Below are positions 27,575 to 36,371 of a stretch of 64,000 nt of DNA, in pieces. The stretch is taken from assembly GCF_010730575.1 (NCBI RefSeq), contig NZ_AP022614.1, positions 744,001 through 808,000 on the forward strand, read 5' to 3'. Position numbers and translations under genes: made by a program. Source of the stretch: Mycobacterium parmense (GTDB lineage: Bacteria; Actinomycetota; Actinomycetes; Mycobacteriales; Mycobacteriaceae). The notes beneath the pieces are model-generated. The model had not been told where the DNA came from and ran no database searches. It saw only the letters and a program-made list of their open reading frames with translations. Within the stretch, counting starts at the first letter, position 1. Each line of letters begins with the position of its first letter.

Positions 27575-28747
27575 ATGGAACTGCTCAGGGACGTCCGGGT
27601 CCTCGAGGTGTCACTGTTCTCCACGGATGCACTGGGCGGGCATCTGGCCGACCTCGGCGCAGAGGTGATCAAGGTGGAGCCGCCTGGCGGCGGTGGTTTC
27701 CGCGGTTCGGCGGTTTCAGGCGGCGAGTTGCAGGACTCTCACTGGAACCGTGGCAAGAAGAGTGTGGCAATCAACCTGAAAACCACTGAGGGTCAAGATG
27801 CTTTTCGCCGCCTGGCCGCGACGTCGGCAGTGGTGATCGACGGACTGCGGTACGGAACCGCGCACCGGCTCGGGTTCAGCTACGACGACATCGTCGCGGT
27901 CAACCCGACGGTCGTCTACTGCGTGCTCAACGGCATGGGCAGCTATGGGCCTTACACCCGATTGCCCACCCACGGGCTGTCCTTCGATTGTTTTGCCGGC
28001 TTGAGTCCGCCGATAATCGATGCCGATGGAACGCCACGCCTTTCGGGGGCGGCCACAGGGACGACGGGTGTTCTGGCGGGACCGCTGTACGCAGCGATGG
28101 GCGTACTCGCCGCACTGCACGCCGCCGGGCGCGACGGCAAGCCGCAGTACGTCGAAGTAGCGCAGGTCGATGCGGCGATCAACTGGAACTTTCAGCACCT
28201 CACGGCCTTGGCGAACGGTCACCCGGCCTACGGTGAGGGAATCCGCGCTTCGCTTCGCTACCAGTACTACCGAACCGGCGAGGGCAATTACGTGGTGTTC
28301 AACGCTTTGGAGGACAAGTTCTGGCTGAGATTCTGCGAGTCACTCGACAGGATGGATCTTTACGAACCGGGACGCCAGAAGCCGGGGACGGATCTCGAGG
28401 CAGAGGCATGGCTGCGCGAGGAGTTAACGGCCATTTTTGCAAGCCGCACACGCAAGCAATGGACCGACTTCTTCATCGCGACCGATATCGCAGGGGCCCC
28501 GGCATTTTTGGAAGCAGACCTGTTCGACGACGACCACGCGAAGGCTCGCCGACTCGTCTACGAGCAGGCCCAGCCGGATGGACCGCCGCAGCGATTGATC
28601 GGAACGTGCATCAAGACCAAACCTGACGAAAGATTCGCACCGCCGGCAGCGCCACACGTTGGGCAGCATACGGAGGAGTTACTCGGCGCCCTGGCGGGCT
28701 ACGACGTGGCCGGAATGGAGCGCCTTCGTTCGGCGGGGGCAATCTGA
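27575..28747 (+). CDS. Class III (CaiB/BaiF) CoA-transferase
   Basis: A 390-aa single-module class III CoA-transferase. Family features are the N-terminal LADLGAEVIKVEPPGGGGFR, NRGKKSVAINLKT, and the C-terminal PPAAPHVGQHTEELL. At the place of the catalytic Asp, aligned on the following GPLYAAMGVLAAL, a Gly appears (TTGVLAG). It may therefore lack normal transferase activity or be paired with another subunit. It starts 74 bp after the aldehyde dehydrogenase in the same operon. Confidence 0.88.
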   Translation: MELLRDVRVLEVSLFSTDALGGHLADLGAEVIKVEPPGGGGFRGSAVSGGELQDSHWNRGKKSVAINLKTTEGQDAFRRLAATSAVVIDGLRYGTAHRLGFSYDDIVAVNPTVVYCVLNGMGSYGPYTRLPTHGLSFDCFAGLSPPIIDADGTPRLSGAATGTTGVLAGPLYAAMGVLAALHAAGRDGKPQYVEVAQVDAAINWNFQHLTALANGHPAYGEGIRASLRYQYYRTGEGNYVVFNALEDKFWLRFCESLDRMDLYEPGRQKPGTDLEAEAWLREELTAIFASRTRKQWTDFFIATDIAGAPAFLEADLFDDDHAKARRLVYEQAQPDGPPQRLIGTCIKTKPDERFAPPAAPHVGQHTEELLGALAGYDVAGMERLRSAGAI

Positions 28748-29002
28748 ACACCGGTGCATGCCAGTTGATCGGTCGCATCGGCCGGTGGCGTGTCCGAGCT
28801 GTTCAATTCTCGGACTCCTTCCGTCGAGACGATCGTCGCCTCGACCCTCGGTATCCGGCAAAGCGGGAACCGGTCAGCGGCGATGTCGCGCCGGTCGAAC
28901 TCGAGGCTGCCGCTTAGGCTCAACGTCGGAGACCAGCCGCCGGCGGAGTTCTCACACCGGAAAGTCTTGCCCGCCGGTGATTCAGACAGTAGAAGACCTT
29001 GT

Positions 29003-30157
29003 ATGGGCGGTGCCGCTGTATTTCCGGTCGGGTACTACGAGCTTCATCCGGATGTGACGCTGAATTTTCAGCTCAACCGCTTCTGGAACTGGGTAGGCGA
29101 ACCACAGATGCTCGACGAGCTGCGACGGGTCGCGCCCAGCCTGACCAACTACGACGAGTGGGTTCGGCAGCTGTTCGCTCTCGGTGAGAGTGCGCTCGGG
29201 GAGGGCCGCATGCTGGCGGGCGCCTATTTGATCCGCGCCGCTGAGTTCTTCATGTCGGCGGATGACCCGCGCCGCCGTCGCGCGCGCCAAACCTTTCTGG
29301 ACACCGTGCTGACACAGTGTGGCGTAAGCGCCGACCAGCATCACGACGTGGCCTACGGCGGGACAAACCTATCCGCTTACCGCTTCACCCCGGCGTCGCC
29401 GCGCGGGGTGATCGTGGTCTTCGGCGGCTTCGATAGCTACATCGAGGAATGGCTGCCGATGTTGTTGGCGTTGCGCGACGCGGGACTAGACGTCGTGGCG
29501 TTCGACGGACCCGGCCAGGGAGCGGCGTTGGAAGCAGGATTGCCGATGACGGCCGAGTGGCACAAGCCCGTTGGCGCTGTGCTTGACCATTTCCGTGTCG
29601 ATGATGTGACTCTGATGGGGTTTTCGCTCGGTGGGTGCCTGGTCATGCGTGCCGCGGCTTACGAGCCGCGGGTGAGCCGAGTCGTCGCCGACGACATTCT
29701 CACCGACTTCACCGCCTGCTTTGCGTACCGGTTGGCCGGGCCGCAAAAAGCGCTGGTGGTTAACGCCGGCCGACTGCCCGCGGCCGTCGTGGACAGGTTG
29801 ATAAATCGGGCCCGCAGCAGGAACTTGCTGGCTGACTGGGGCATCGGAAACGCCGAAACGGTGTTTGGAGTCAACACGCCCGCCGAGGCACTGGCCGCGG
29901 TGCGCGCCATGCGCACCGATGACGTCTCTTCCCGGATCACCCAAGACGTGTTGCTGATGGCCGGAGCCGAAGATCACTACGTGCCCCTCGCCCAGCTCGG
30001 TGGACAAATCCAGACCTTGACGAATGCGCGATCGGTGACCGCACGTGTGTTCACCCGTACCGAGAGCGCTCAAAACCACTGCCAGATAGGGAACTTGGGG
30101 CTGTCCTTGCAAGTCATTCTGGGCTGGCTCGACGACCATACCGGCACGCCAGGCTGA
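29003..30157 (+). CDS. Alpha/beta hydrolase
   Basis: The serine nucleophile elbow MGFSLGG lies near residue 205 and the oxyanion-forming FGGFDSY near residue 142. DGPGQG and a late acid/His region (AGAEDHY and NHCQIG) complete a typical triad. The N-terminal 130 residues form a helical cap, as in the 2,6-dihydropseudooxynicotine-hydrolase-like and FrsA-like group. The frame is open back to 28790, but the first 70 residues are Arg/Ser-rich and unlike the family, so ATG 29003 (384 aa) is chosen. It may cleave an ester or a C-C bond in the pathway. Confidence 0.82.
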   Translation: MGGAAVFPVGYYELHPDVTLNFQLNRFWNWVGEPQMLDELRRVAPSLTNYDEWVRQLFALGESALGEGRMLAGAYLIRAAEFFMSADDPRRRRARQTFLDTVLTQCGVSADQHHDVAYGGTNLSAYRFTPASPRGVIVVFGGFDSYIEEWLPMLLALRDAGLDVVAFDGPGQGAALEAGLPMTAEWHKPVGAVLDHFRVDDVTLMGFSLGGCLVMRAAAYEPRVSRVVADDILTDFTACFAYRLAGPQKALVVNAGRLPAAVVDRLINRARSRNLLADWGIGNAETVFGVNTPAEALAAVRAMRTDDVSSRITQDVLLMAGAEDHYVPLAQLGGQIQTLTNARSVTARVFTRTESAQNHCQIGNLGLSLQVILGWLDDHTGTPG

Positions 30158-30250
30158 ACGTTGGATAGCCGCCGGTCGCAGCTACCTGCATGTAGTTACT
30201 TGCCTGCGGAAAGCGCCCTATCACGCCGGCGATGCGGACGTCGTCTGAAT

Positions 30251-30338
30251 AAGCGTATGACCAGCGCCGTCAGCAGGCGTGTTTACCTGCGCGTATGCCG
30301 TCTCTCCTTGACGGCCACCAAGCTATGGTCATACGCTT
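30251..30338. repeat. 13-bp inverted repeat, possible paired operator
   Basis: AAGCGTATGACCA at 30251-30263 and its exact reverse complement TGGTCATACGCTT at 30326-30338 flank 62 bases. A third half-site GCGTATG lies between them near 30291-30297. The repeat sits in the promoter region of the P450-TetR pair that follows, so it may bind the TetR protein encoded at 31642 as two spaced half-operators (inference). Confidence 0.5.
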
Positions 30339-30395
30339 TGGTCGTAAATGTCCGTATCATCGCCCATCGGGGCGCCGACGGAAGTTGAGACATCG

Positions 30396-31649
30396 ATGAA
30401 CGTGAAAAGCTCCGCTCCCAACGTCTTCGACGCTGGGCTCCCCACGTTCGATTACGGCCTCACCGCCACTCCGTACGACATCCTCGAGGATGTCCGGAAG
30501 GCGCAATCGTGCGCACCCATCGCCATTGGGCCGCTCGGCCCGGAGATCCTGTCCTACGAGATGGCTCGGGAAATCCTGCGCGACGACAGGTTCCGCATGC
30601 CGCCCGGCATCACGCTGGCGGCGCAGGGCATCACCTCGGGCCCGTTGTACGACAAAATGATGAGCAGCCTCCTGGGCCTCGAGGGCGCGCCACACACTCG
30701 CTTACGCAAACTGGTGTCAAGAGCGTTTACTCCCCGCGCAACGTCGTGCCTTCAAGACACGATTCATGAGGTGGTGAACGAGCTGATCGATCAGGTGGTG
30801 GAAGCCGGTCGGTGCGACGTCGTGACCGACATCGCACGGCCCTATCCCACCCCCATCATGTGCGCGCTGATAGGCGCGCCTCGGGAAGACTGGCAGCACT
30901 TCGCACAATGGACCGACGAAATCTTCAAAGCTTTCAATTTCCAGACCGACGTCACCTTCGATGAAGCCGAGATCATGCGGTCGTGGAGCGAACTGGACGC
31001 CTACGTCGACGACATGGTCGCCGCACGCCGAAAGAATTTGACCGATGACCTGCTGTCTGAGCTCATACGCGCCGAAAGCGACGGCGACCGACTGAACCTC
31101 GACGAACTCCGCATGCTGGTGGCGGGCTTTCTGATGGCGGGAACGGACACGACGCGAAATCAGCTCGCCGCGTCGGTACAGGTGCTTTGCGAGCATCCGG
31201 ATCAATGGGCGAGGCTGGGCGAGCAACCAGAGCTTGCGATGCAGGCGGTTGAGGAGAGCATGCGCCACTCACCTGCGGTCTGCATCGCACCGCGCGCCGC
31301 CACCGAAGATGCCGAATTCGGCGGCTACATGTTTCCGGCAGGGACCTTCGTAGTGGTGAATACCTTTGCAGCCAACCGTGATCCAGCGATCTATGACGAT
31401 GCGGATCGCTTCGACATCGCGCGCAAGAACTTGCCCGCCATTCTGACCTTCGGCGGTGGTGCCCACTACTGCCTGGGGGCCAACCTCGCGCGCCGGGAAT
31501 TGGCGGAAGCACTCACAATCCTCACCAGACGTCTCCGTGCAACCCATCGCGTCGGTCCGGCCCCGTGGAAATCCCTGCTGGGAATGACCGGCCCAACAAC
31601 ACTAGAGATCGGGTTCGAGGCCCAACGGCTCGTGACGGCGGATGCGTAG
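30396..31649 (+). CDS. Cytochrome P450
   Basis: A 417-aa soluble P450. The I-helix is MAGTDTTRNQ (about 31135-31164), ExxR is EESMR, and the heme Cys is in FGGGAHYCLGAN (about 31449-31484). ATG 30396 is preferred; ATG 30348 would add 16 residues. The stop overlaps the downstream TetR gene by 8 nt, so the two form one unit under the inverted-repeat promoter region. Its relationship to the P450 at 23298 is not close enough by eye to call a recent duplicate. Confidence 0.92.
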   Translation: MNVKSSAPNVFDAGLPTFDYGLTATPYDILEDVRKAQSCAPIAIGPLGPEILSYEMAREILRDDRFRMPPGITLAAQGITSGPLYDKMMSSLLGLEGAPHTRLRKLVSRAFTPRATSCLQDTIHEVVNELIDQVVEAGRCDVVTDIARPYPTPIMCALIGAPREDWQHFAQWTDEIFKAFNFQTDVTFDEAEIMRSWSELDAYVDDMVAARRKNLTDDLLSELIRAESDGDRLNLDELRMLVAGFLMAGTDTTRNQLAASVQVLCEHPDQWARLGEQPELAMQAVEESMRHSPAVCIAPRAATEDAEFGGYMFPAGTFVVVNTFAANRDPAIYDDADRFDIARKNLPAILTFGGGAHYCLGANLARRELAEALTILTRRLRATHRVGPAPWKSLLGMTGPTTLEIGFEAQRLVTADA

Positions 31650-32340
31650 TCGCGGCTGGGCGGGATCAACGCCCGGCTCCGACGAAGAGGCAATCGCCCG
31701 CATTCTGAATGCGGTAGACGAAGTCGTAGCCGAACACGGACCAGCGATACGCCTTGCCGACGTCGCCCGGAAACTCGGCGTCACTCGCCAGACTGTATAC
31801 CGCTACTTCCCCAACGCTGACGCGCTGCTCATCGCCAGCGCAATGCGTGCGGTCGACGGGTTCATCGACCAGGCCGCAGAACACGTCAGTGGACACAACG
31901 ACCCAGTCACCGCAATCGTCGAAAGCGTGTCGTTTGGAATCGAGAATCTCGCCGGTGATCCACAGCTGGAAAAGCTGCTGACCCGGGGGCACGAGGGCGA
32001 AGCCGTCACCTCGCTGACGTCCGACACGGCCGTCACAATCTGTTTGTCTGTCTTTCACCGCTTCAATGTGGATTGGAGGCTGCACGGTTACGACAGCGCT
32101 GCGCTCAGTGAACTCGCCGAAATGACCCTGCGCACAGTACAGTCCATCCTGACCGATCCCGCACAGCCACCCCGCGAGGGAATCGAACTACGCCGGTTCA
32201 TAACTCGATGGCTCGGTCCTGCGATCCTCTATCCGCGGATGGCGTCGCTATCGACCCACGAACGACACGCGTCGTCGGACGGGCACGTCGAAGCAGAAAG
32301 ACGTACCTCGCTGTCCCACAGTGGTCCCCACGAAGGTTGA
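31642..32340 (+). CDS. TetR family regulator
   Basis: A 232-aa TetR protein. The HTH is LADVARKLGVTRQTVYRYFP near residues 38-57, followed by a helical ligand domain. The start overlaps the P450 stop by 8 nt, an arrangement often seen for a locally acting repressor. The 13-bp inverted repeat upstream of the P450 is its most likely target. No operator resembling the 22-24 kb palindromes is seen here. Confidence 0.88.
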   Translation: MRSRGWAGSTPGSDEEAIARILNAVDEVVAEHGPAIRLADVARKLGVTRQTVYRYFPNADALLIASAMRAVDGFIDQAAEHVSGHNDPVTAIVESVSFGIENLAGDPQLEKLLTRGHEGEAVTSLTSDTAVTICLSVFHRFNVDWRLHGYDSAALSELAEMTLRTVQSILTDPAQPPREGIELRRFITRWLGPAILYPRMASLSTHERHASSDGHVEAERRTSLSHSGPHEG

Positions 32341-32406
32341 GGCTTCCCCGCACCCGCCGTACAGTCCGGACAAGGTAACTACGACCGCAGGCCGACGACT
32401 AAGCTC

Positions 32407-32715
32407 GTGGCGGTGAGCAGTGACCCCGATTTCGACGCCATCCTCGCGCAGGAGATCAAGCGGGGCGACAACATCGAATTCCCGCCCAACGATCCCGGTG
32501 TGACATGGCGCATCGACGAGACCAGGGCAACGAAACCGCCGTGCGATCAGCCTGGCGTGCTGTGGTACGTGGAGGAGCAGGCGGAACCGATGCTCGGCAG
32601 CCCGCTGGGTGATCTGTACATATTCACCGTCAAAGAGGTCGGGGCGGGAGCCGAGGTCGAAGTCCGGGTCAGGGGCCACGTGACCGTCCGACGCTCCAAG
32701 CGAGATCGCGGGTAA
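32407..32715 (+). CDS. Hypothetical protein
   Basis: A 102-aa acidic soluble protein from GTG 32407 (GTG 32413 is also possible). It contains one Cys (KPPCDQPG), several Trp residues and a predicted beta-rich C-terminus, with no signal peptide or membrane segment. I do not recognise a family. It stands alone between the TetR gene and the secreted CHAP protein. Confidence 0.6.
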   Translation: MAVSSDPDFDAILAQEIKRGDNIEFPPNDPGVTWRIDETRATKPPCDQPGVLWYVEEQAEPMLGSPLGDLYIFTVKEVGAGAEVEVRVRGHVTVRRSKRDRG

Positions 32716-32840
32716 ACCGGTCCGCGTCGCCAAATCCGCGTGGTGTGACGGCTCGGATGATCCGGCGTCCGACATTGTGAAACGCACGCGGACCGCCCTG
32801 CGATATAGAGCAGATCAGGGCGGCTCGCGGAGGGACATCA

Positions 32841-33341
32841 ATGAAGACCAACGGGATCCTGGCCGCCGTCGCGGTGGGCGGCGCACTGTCGATGGCGGCA
32901 TCGTCGGCTCCGGCGCCTGCCGGCGCGGACGGGGCGGCGGGCCCGACGAAGAATCCCTCGGCCGACCGCAACCCGCTCAGCGGCTACGAGGGTTACTGCA
33001 CGTGGGGCGCCCAAGAGCAGATACACGACCACACCGGCCACTACATCAAAGCGCTGACCGGCAACGCCGACGACTGGGCTGATCAGGCCGCGGCGGCCGG
33101 CTTGACAGTCGTGGGCGAAGCGCAGCCCCACTCGATCGCCGTCTTCAGCAGTGCGCTCGTCGGGGGCGTCGGACACGTGGCCTGGGTCGAGGCCGTCAAC
33201 GGCAGGAAGATCACCATCATCGAGATGAACTTCGGTCCCGGGGCCAGCGCGGGCAACGGGTACCACACCACCGGTTTCGACGTGTTCGACACACGCACCG
33301 TCGACGACGTTCCGGGAATGAGCTACATCCTGATCCCGTGA
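32841..33341 (+). CDS. Secreted CHAP-domain protein, putative peptidoglycan amidase
   Basis: A 166-aa protein with a Sec signal peptide of about 29 residues, ending around ASSAPAPAGA. The mature part is a CHAP (NlpC/P60-like) domain with nucleophile Cys in YEGYCTWGAQ (near residue 54), histidine in VGHVAWVEAVNG and a polar residue in EMNFG. Such enzymes cut peptidoglycan peptides or amides. GGAGGGA precedes the ATG. No substrate-binding repeats are attached. Confidence 0.85.
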   Translation: MKTNGILAAVAVGGALSMAASSAPAPAGADGAAGPTKNPSADRNPLSGYEGYCTWGAQEQIHDHTGHYIKALTGNADDWADQAAAAGLTVVGEAQPHSIAVFSSALVGGVGHVAWVEAVNGRKITIIEMNFGPGASAGNGYHTTGFDVFDTRTVDDVPGMSYILIP

Positions 33342-33400
33342 CCTGTCGCGCGGGTTACCCGCCGATCGAACCATTCGCCGGGTTCCGACGTCAGATCTAT

Positions 33401-33553
33401 ATGGGTGGGATGGAGCAGGCTACGCTGCGCGAAGCCGACTACGAAGCGGAAGACGAAGCTCAGGTCTGGGTGCTGGACCGGGTCCACAGGGTGCTGGCCG
33501 CGCTCACTGAGGCGGAGCGGGCCGCCGCCGAACGTTGGGTCGAGGGTCGCTAG
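33401..33553 (+). CDS. Small hypothetical protein next to the IS
   Basis: A 50-aa acidic helical peptide (EADYEAEDEAQVWVLDRVHR near the middle) starting at ATG 33401; ATG 33410 or GTG 33338 are alternatives. Its TAG stop at 33551-33553 abuts the target site of the IS481 element, so the insertion lies immediately after the coding sequence and does not alter the protein. Function is not recognised. Confidence 0.5.
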   Translation: MGGMEQATLREADYEAEDEAQVWVLDRVHRVLAALTEAERAAAERWVEGR

Positions 33554-34681
33554 CTAGCTGTTGCGGGTCGTGACGTTGTAGGCGCCGACACGGGTTGAGG
33601 TGTCCTGGGGGACGGGTTCCTGGGCGGCAGGATGAGAAATCGCCAAACCCCTCGTCCTTACACCGAAGGAACCCGTCCATGACCCACGGTAATGCCCCGT
33701 TGTCCGTTGAAGGCCGTCGTCGCCTCGTGGCCCGCTGTGCTGACCGCCCGATTGCCCACGTGGCTGCTGAGATGGGGATTTCGCGGGCGTGTGCGTCCAA
33801 GTGGGTCAACCGGTTCCGCCAGTTCGGTGAGCTCGGGCTGCACGACCGCTCGTCAGCTCCGACACGTCAGCCCAGCGCCACTACGAGCTCGGTGATCGAG
33901 GTCATCGAGACGTTGCGCCGGGTCCGCAAGTGGTCGGCAGCGCGGATCGCCTTCGAACTCAATGCACGCGGGATCGTGATCAGCCGGCGCACCGTGAGTC
34001 GCCAGCTGGTCGCGTTGGGGCTCAACCGGCGCAGGTTCCTCGATCCCAGCGGGGACCTCAACCGGGTGCCGCAACGCATCATCGCGCGCCGCCCCGGACA
34101 CATGATTCACGTCGACGTCAAGAAGGTCGGCCGCATCCCCGACGGCGGGGGGTGGCGAGTGCACGGCAAGGGCAGCGCCCAGGCCAAGGCCGTGGCGGTG
34201 GCCACCGCGGCAGGCACGCGGGCAGGCTATGTGTATTTGCATTCCGCGGTCGACGGCTACTCGCGATTGACCTACACCGAGGCACTTGTCGATGAAAAAG
34301 CCATCACCGCAATCGGCTTCATGCACCGCGCCCGGGTCTTTTTCGCCGCGCACGGGATCGATCGCATCCAACGCATCGTCACCGACAACGGCTCGTGTTA
34401 CCGCGCCCGTGACTTCGCCCACGTCCTGCACGGCGCCCGCCATCAACGCATCACGCCCTACACCCCGCGCCACAACGGCAAGGTGGAAAGATACCACCGC
34501 ATCCTGGCCGAAGAGTTCCTCTACGCCCGGACCTGGACTTCAGAGACCCAACGCAACGAAGCACTCAAGATCTGGAACATCCACTTCAACTACCATCGAC
34601 CACACTCTGCCGCCGGCGGCCAGCCACCAGCATCACGACTCACCACCGGCGTCACCAACGTGGTGACCTCCTACAGCTAGC
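33553..34681 (+). mobile_element. Complete IS481-family insertion sequence with 6-bp target duplication
   Basis: The element is 1117 bp (33559-34675). GCTAGC at 33553-33558 and again at 34676-34681 is the target duplication, matching the NCTAGN target known for IS481. The terminal repeats start TGTTGC on the left and end CCTACA on the right; over 28 bp they agree at 19 positions. Subterminal GTCACCA-acg-TGGTGAC forms a hairpin at the right end. One transposase gene fills the element. It inserted between a small hypothetical gene and the GH6 gene and breaks neither. Confidence 0.9.
33679..34680 (+). CDS. IS481-family transposase
   Basis: The 333-aa DDE transposase has an N-terminal HTH (ISRACASKWVNRF, near residues 37-49). 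The catalytic residues are the first Asp in HMIHVDVKK, the second in IVTDNGS, and the Glu in HNGKVERYHR. ATG 33679 follows AAGGAA. The last sense codons use the IS terminus, and the TAG stop codon is provided by the CTAG of the duplicated target site, just outside the element. The frame is intact, so the element may be active. Confidence 0.95.
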   Translation: MTHGNAPLSVEGRRRLVARCADRPIAHVAAEMGISRACASKWVNRFRQFGELGLHDRSSAPTRQPSATTSSVIEVIETLRRVRKWSAARIAFELNARGIVISRRTVSRQLVALGLNRRRFLDPSGDLNRVPQRIIARRPGHMIHVDVKKVGRIPDGGGWRVHGKGSAQAKAVAVATAAGTRAGYVYLHSAVDGYSRLTYTEALVDEKAITAIGFMHRARVFFAAHGIDRIQRIVTDNGSCYRARDFAHVLHGARHQRITPYTPRHNGKVERYHRILAEEFLYARTWTSETQRNEALKIWNIHFNYHRPHSAAGGQPPASRLTTGVTNVVTSYS

Positions 34682-34710
34682 CGGCAACGGCGCGTACCGC
34701 GGCGGCGCCG

Positions 34711-35718
34711 TCACTGCCTTGCGTTCTGGGCCAGCTCGATGGCGTACTGATTGACGAAGGTGCCCGCGGGCGGATCGCCTTTTCCGCACGTTCCGTCGGA
34801 CTCGCCCGGACGTTTGATCCACAAGTAGGCGTCGGCGTGCGCACCGGAGGTGGACGCGGTGGGCGGAGTGCCCAGTGCCCGGCCGCTGGGGTTGCACCAG
34901 TTGAGCTCGGAGTCGGGAGCCGGCCCCGCGCCGTTGCGCGAAGTGTCGACCACGTAGTGCGAGCCGTTGGTGAGCCCGGAAATCGCTTCGCCGTAACCGA
35001 TTTCGTCACCGGTGCTGAAGAAGTTCGCCGTGTTGAGGCTGAATCCGCGGGCGTGGGCGACGTCGACCTTGTTGAGCCGGTCGGCCATGTCCTCGGCGCT
35101 GTGCCAGCGCAAGTGACCACCGTCGACGTACACGGCCGTGGCCGGATTGCGTGTCAGCGTGTCGACGGCATAGCGAATCAGGTCGTAGCGTTCCTGGCGC
35201 TGGTCGGCCGACAGGCAGTCGGCCATGGCGAGCGCGTCGGGCTCGACGATGATCGCCGTCCGCGTTGCGCCCACGCCGGATGCGATGCCGTCGATCCACG
35301 AGCGGTAGTCGTCTGCCGTCGCCATGCCACCCGCAGCGAAGCTGCCGCAGTCGCGGTGCGGGATCCCGTACAGGGTCAGCACCGGGAGCGCGCCGGCGGC
35401 CTGCGCGTCGCCGGTGTACTTCGCGACCGTTGACGCAGACGAGCCCGGCACGATCCAGTACGCCTGCGGAGTGTTGGCGACGGCGGTGAGCTCCGGATTC
35501 GGCGGATCGGCGTGCTGCGCGGCGCGCATGGCCGCCGAGTTGGGGTTGACGTAGAAGGGGATGCCCGCCAGCGGGTCGGCGTCATCGGCCAGGCGGACCG
35601 CCGGCGCGGGTACGGGGGGAACGGCGTGCGCCGCATCGACGATCAGACCGGCGACGGTGGCGAGCGTGAGGAGGGAGGCGATCCGCCGAGCGACCGCACC
35701 AGCAGCAGAGAACGTCAC
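34711..35718 (-). CDS. Secreted GH6 cellulase (CelA1-like)
   Basis: A 335-aa glycoside hydrolase family 6 protein. From GTG 35718 it has a signal peptide of about 30 residues, ending ...VDAAHA. The catalytic acid lies in IIVEPDALA and the second conserved Asp in YGIPHRDCGS. Further family blocks are GFSLNTANF and NPSGRALGTPPT, with FVNQYA at the end. The family cleaves beta-1,4-glucan; the mycobacterial homologue CelA1 acts on cellulose, including in biofilms. There is no carbohydrate-binding module. The frame is open to 35790, but the extra residues precede the signal peptide and are unlikely. The IS481 element ends 36 bp beyond its stop. Confidence 0.9.
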   Translation of the reverse strand: MTFSAAGAVARRIASLLTLATVAGLIVDAAHAVPPVPAPAVRLADDADPLAGIPFYVNPNSAAMRAAQHADPPNPELTAVANTPQAYWIVPGSSASTVAKYTGDAQAAGALPVLTLYGIPHRDCGSFAAGGMATADDYRSWIDGIASGVGATRTAIIVEPDALAMADCLSADQRQERYDLIRYAVDTLTRNPATAVYVDGGHLRWHSAEDMADRLNKVDVAHARGFSLNTANFFSTGDEIGYGEAISGLTNGSHYVVDTSRNGAGPAPDSELNWCNPSGRALGTPPTASTSGAHADAYLWIKRPGESDGTCGKGDPPAGTFVNQYAIELAQNARQ

Positions 35719-35802
35719 CTGAGGAAAATTAGTGCTCCAAAGGATCGAGCGCCAATCGCCGCCCGCGCTCGAGGCCACCGCGGTCGGCACGGCCGTGTGC
35801 GT

Positions 35803-36201
35803 TCATCGCTGCCGCGCCTTGCGCGGCGTGCCGGCCGTGATGCCCCGGACCCCGGGAAGGTCCCGGTGGTGGGAGGGCACGCCGGGTCCGGCGTGTTCGG
35901 CATTGAACACCGCGTCGACCACCAGCTGGCGGACGTGGTCGTTCTCCAGGCTGTAGAAGATCGTGGTGCCCGACCGGCGGGTGCGCACCAGCCTCGCCAT
36001 TCGCAGCTTGGCCAGATGCTGCGACACCGACGGGGCGGGCTTGCCGACCCGCTCGGCCAGGTCGGTCACCGACAACTCGTCGTCAGCCAACGACCACAGC
36101 AGCCGAACGCGGGTGGCATCGGCGAGCATCCGGAAAACCTCGACGATCAGACCTACCTGATCCTCGTCCAGCGACACCGGAGGCTCATTACCTGCATTCA
36201 T
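35803..36201 (-). CDS. kmtR: ArsR/SmtB-type Ni/Co sensor repressor KmtR
   Basis: This is a 132-aa winged-helix repressor. The HTH region is GKPAPSVSQHLAKLRMARLV, residues 53-72. Residues H89, E102, H103, H111 and H112 (DHV, NAEH and SHH) match the five metal ligands reported for M. tuberculosis KmtR (88, 101, 102, 110, 111) with constant spacing. KmtR loses DNA binding when Ni(II) or Co(II) is bound and controls itself and a cation-diffusion exporter. No CDF exporter is in this window, so the target must be elsewhere. Confidence 0.85.
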   Translation of the reverse strand: MNAGNEPPVSLDEDQVGLIVEVFRMLADATRVRLLWSLADDELSVTDLAERVGKPAPSVSQHLAKLRMARLVRTRRSGTTIFYSLENDHVRQLVVDAVFNAEHAGPGVPSHHRDLPGVRGITAGTPRKARQR

Positions 36202-36371
36202 GCGCAGATACTATCGGGCGCTGCGGCGCGCTTCCAAGCGCAGTCGGATTGCATTGTCGCGCAGGGCATCGGAGATCATGCTTGTGCAGCGAGGCGGCAT
36301 GCCAATGGCCTGGTCGGCAGCGGATTCGAGGCTTGTCCGTCCGACCACAATTCGGCGGCTAAGTTACCCCT

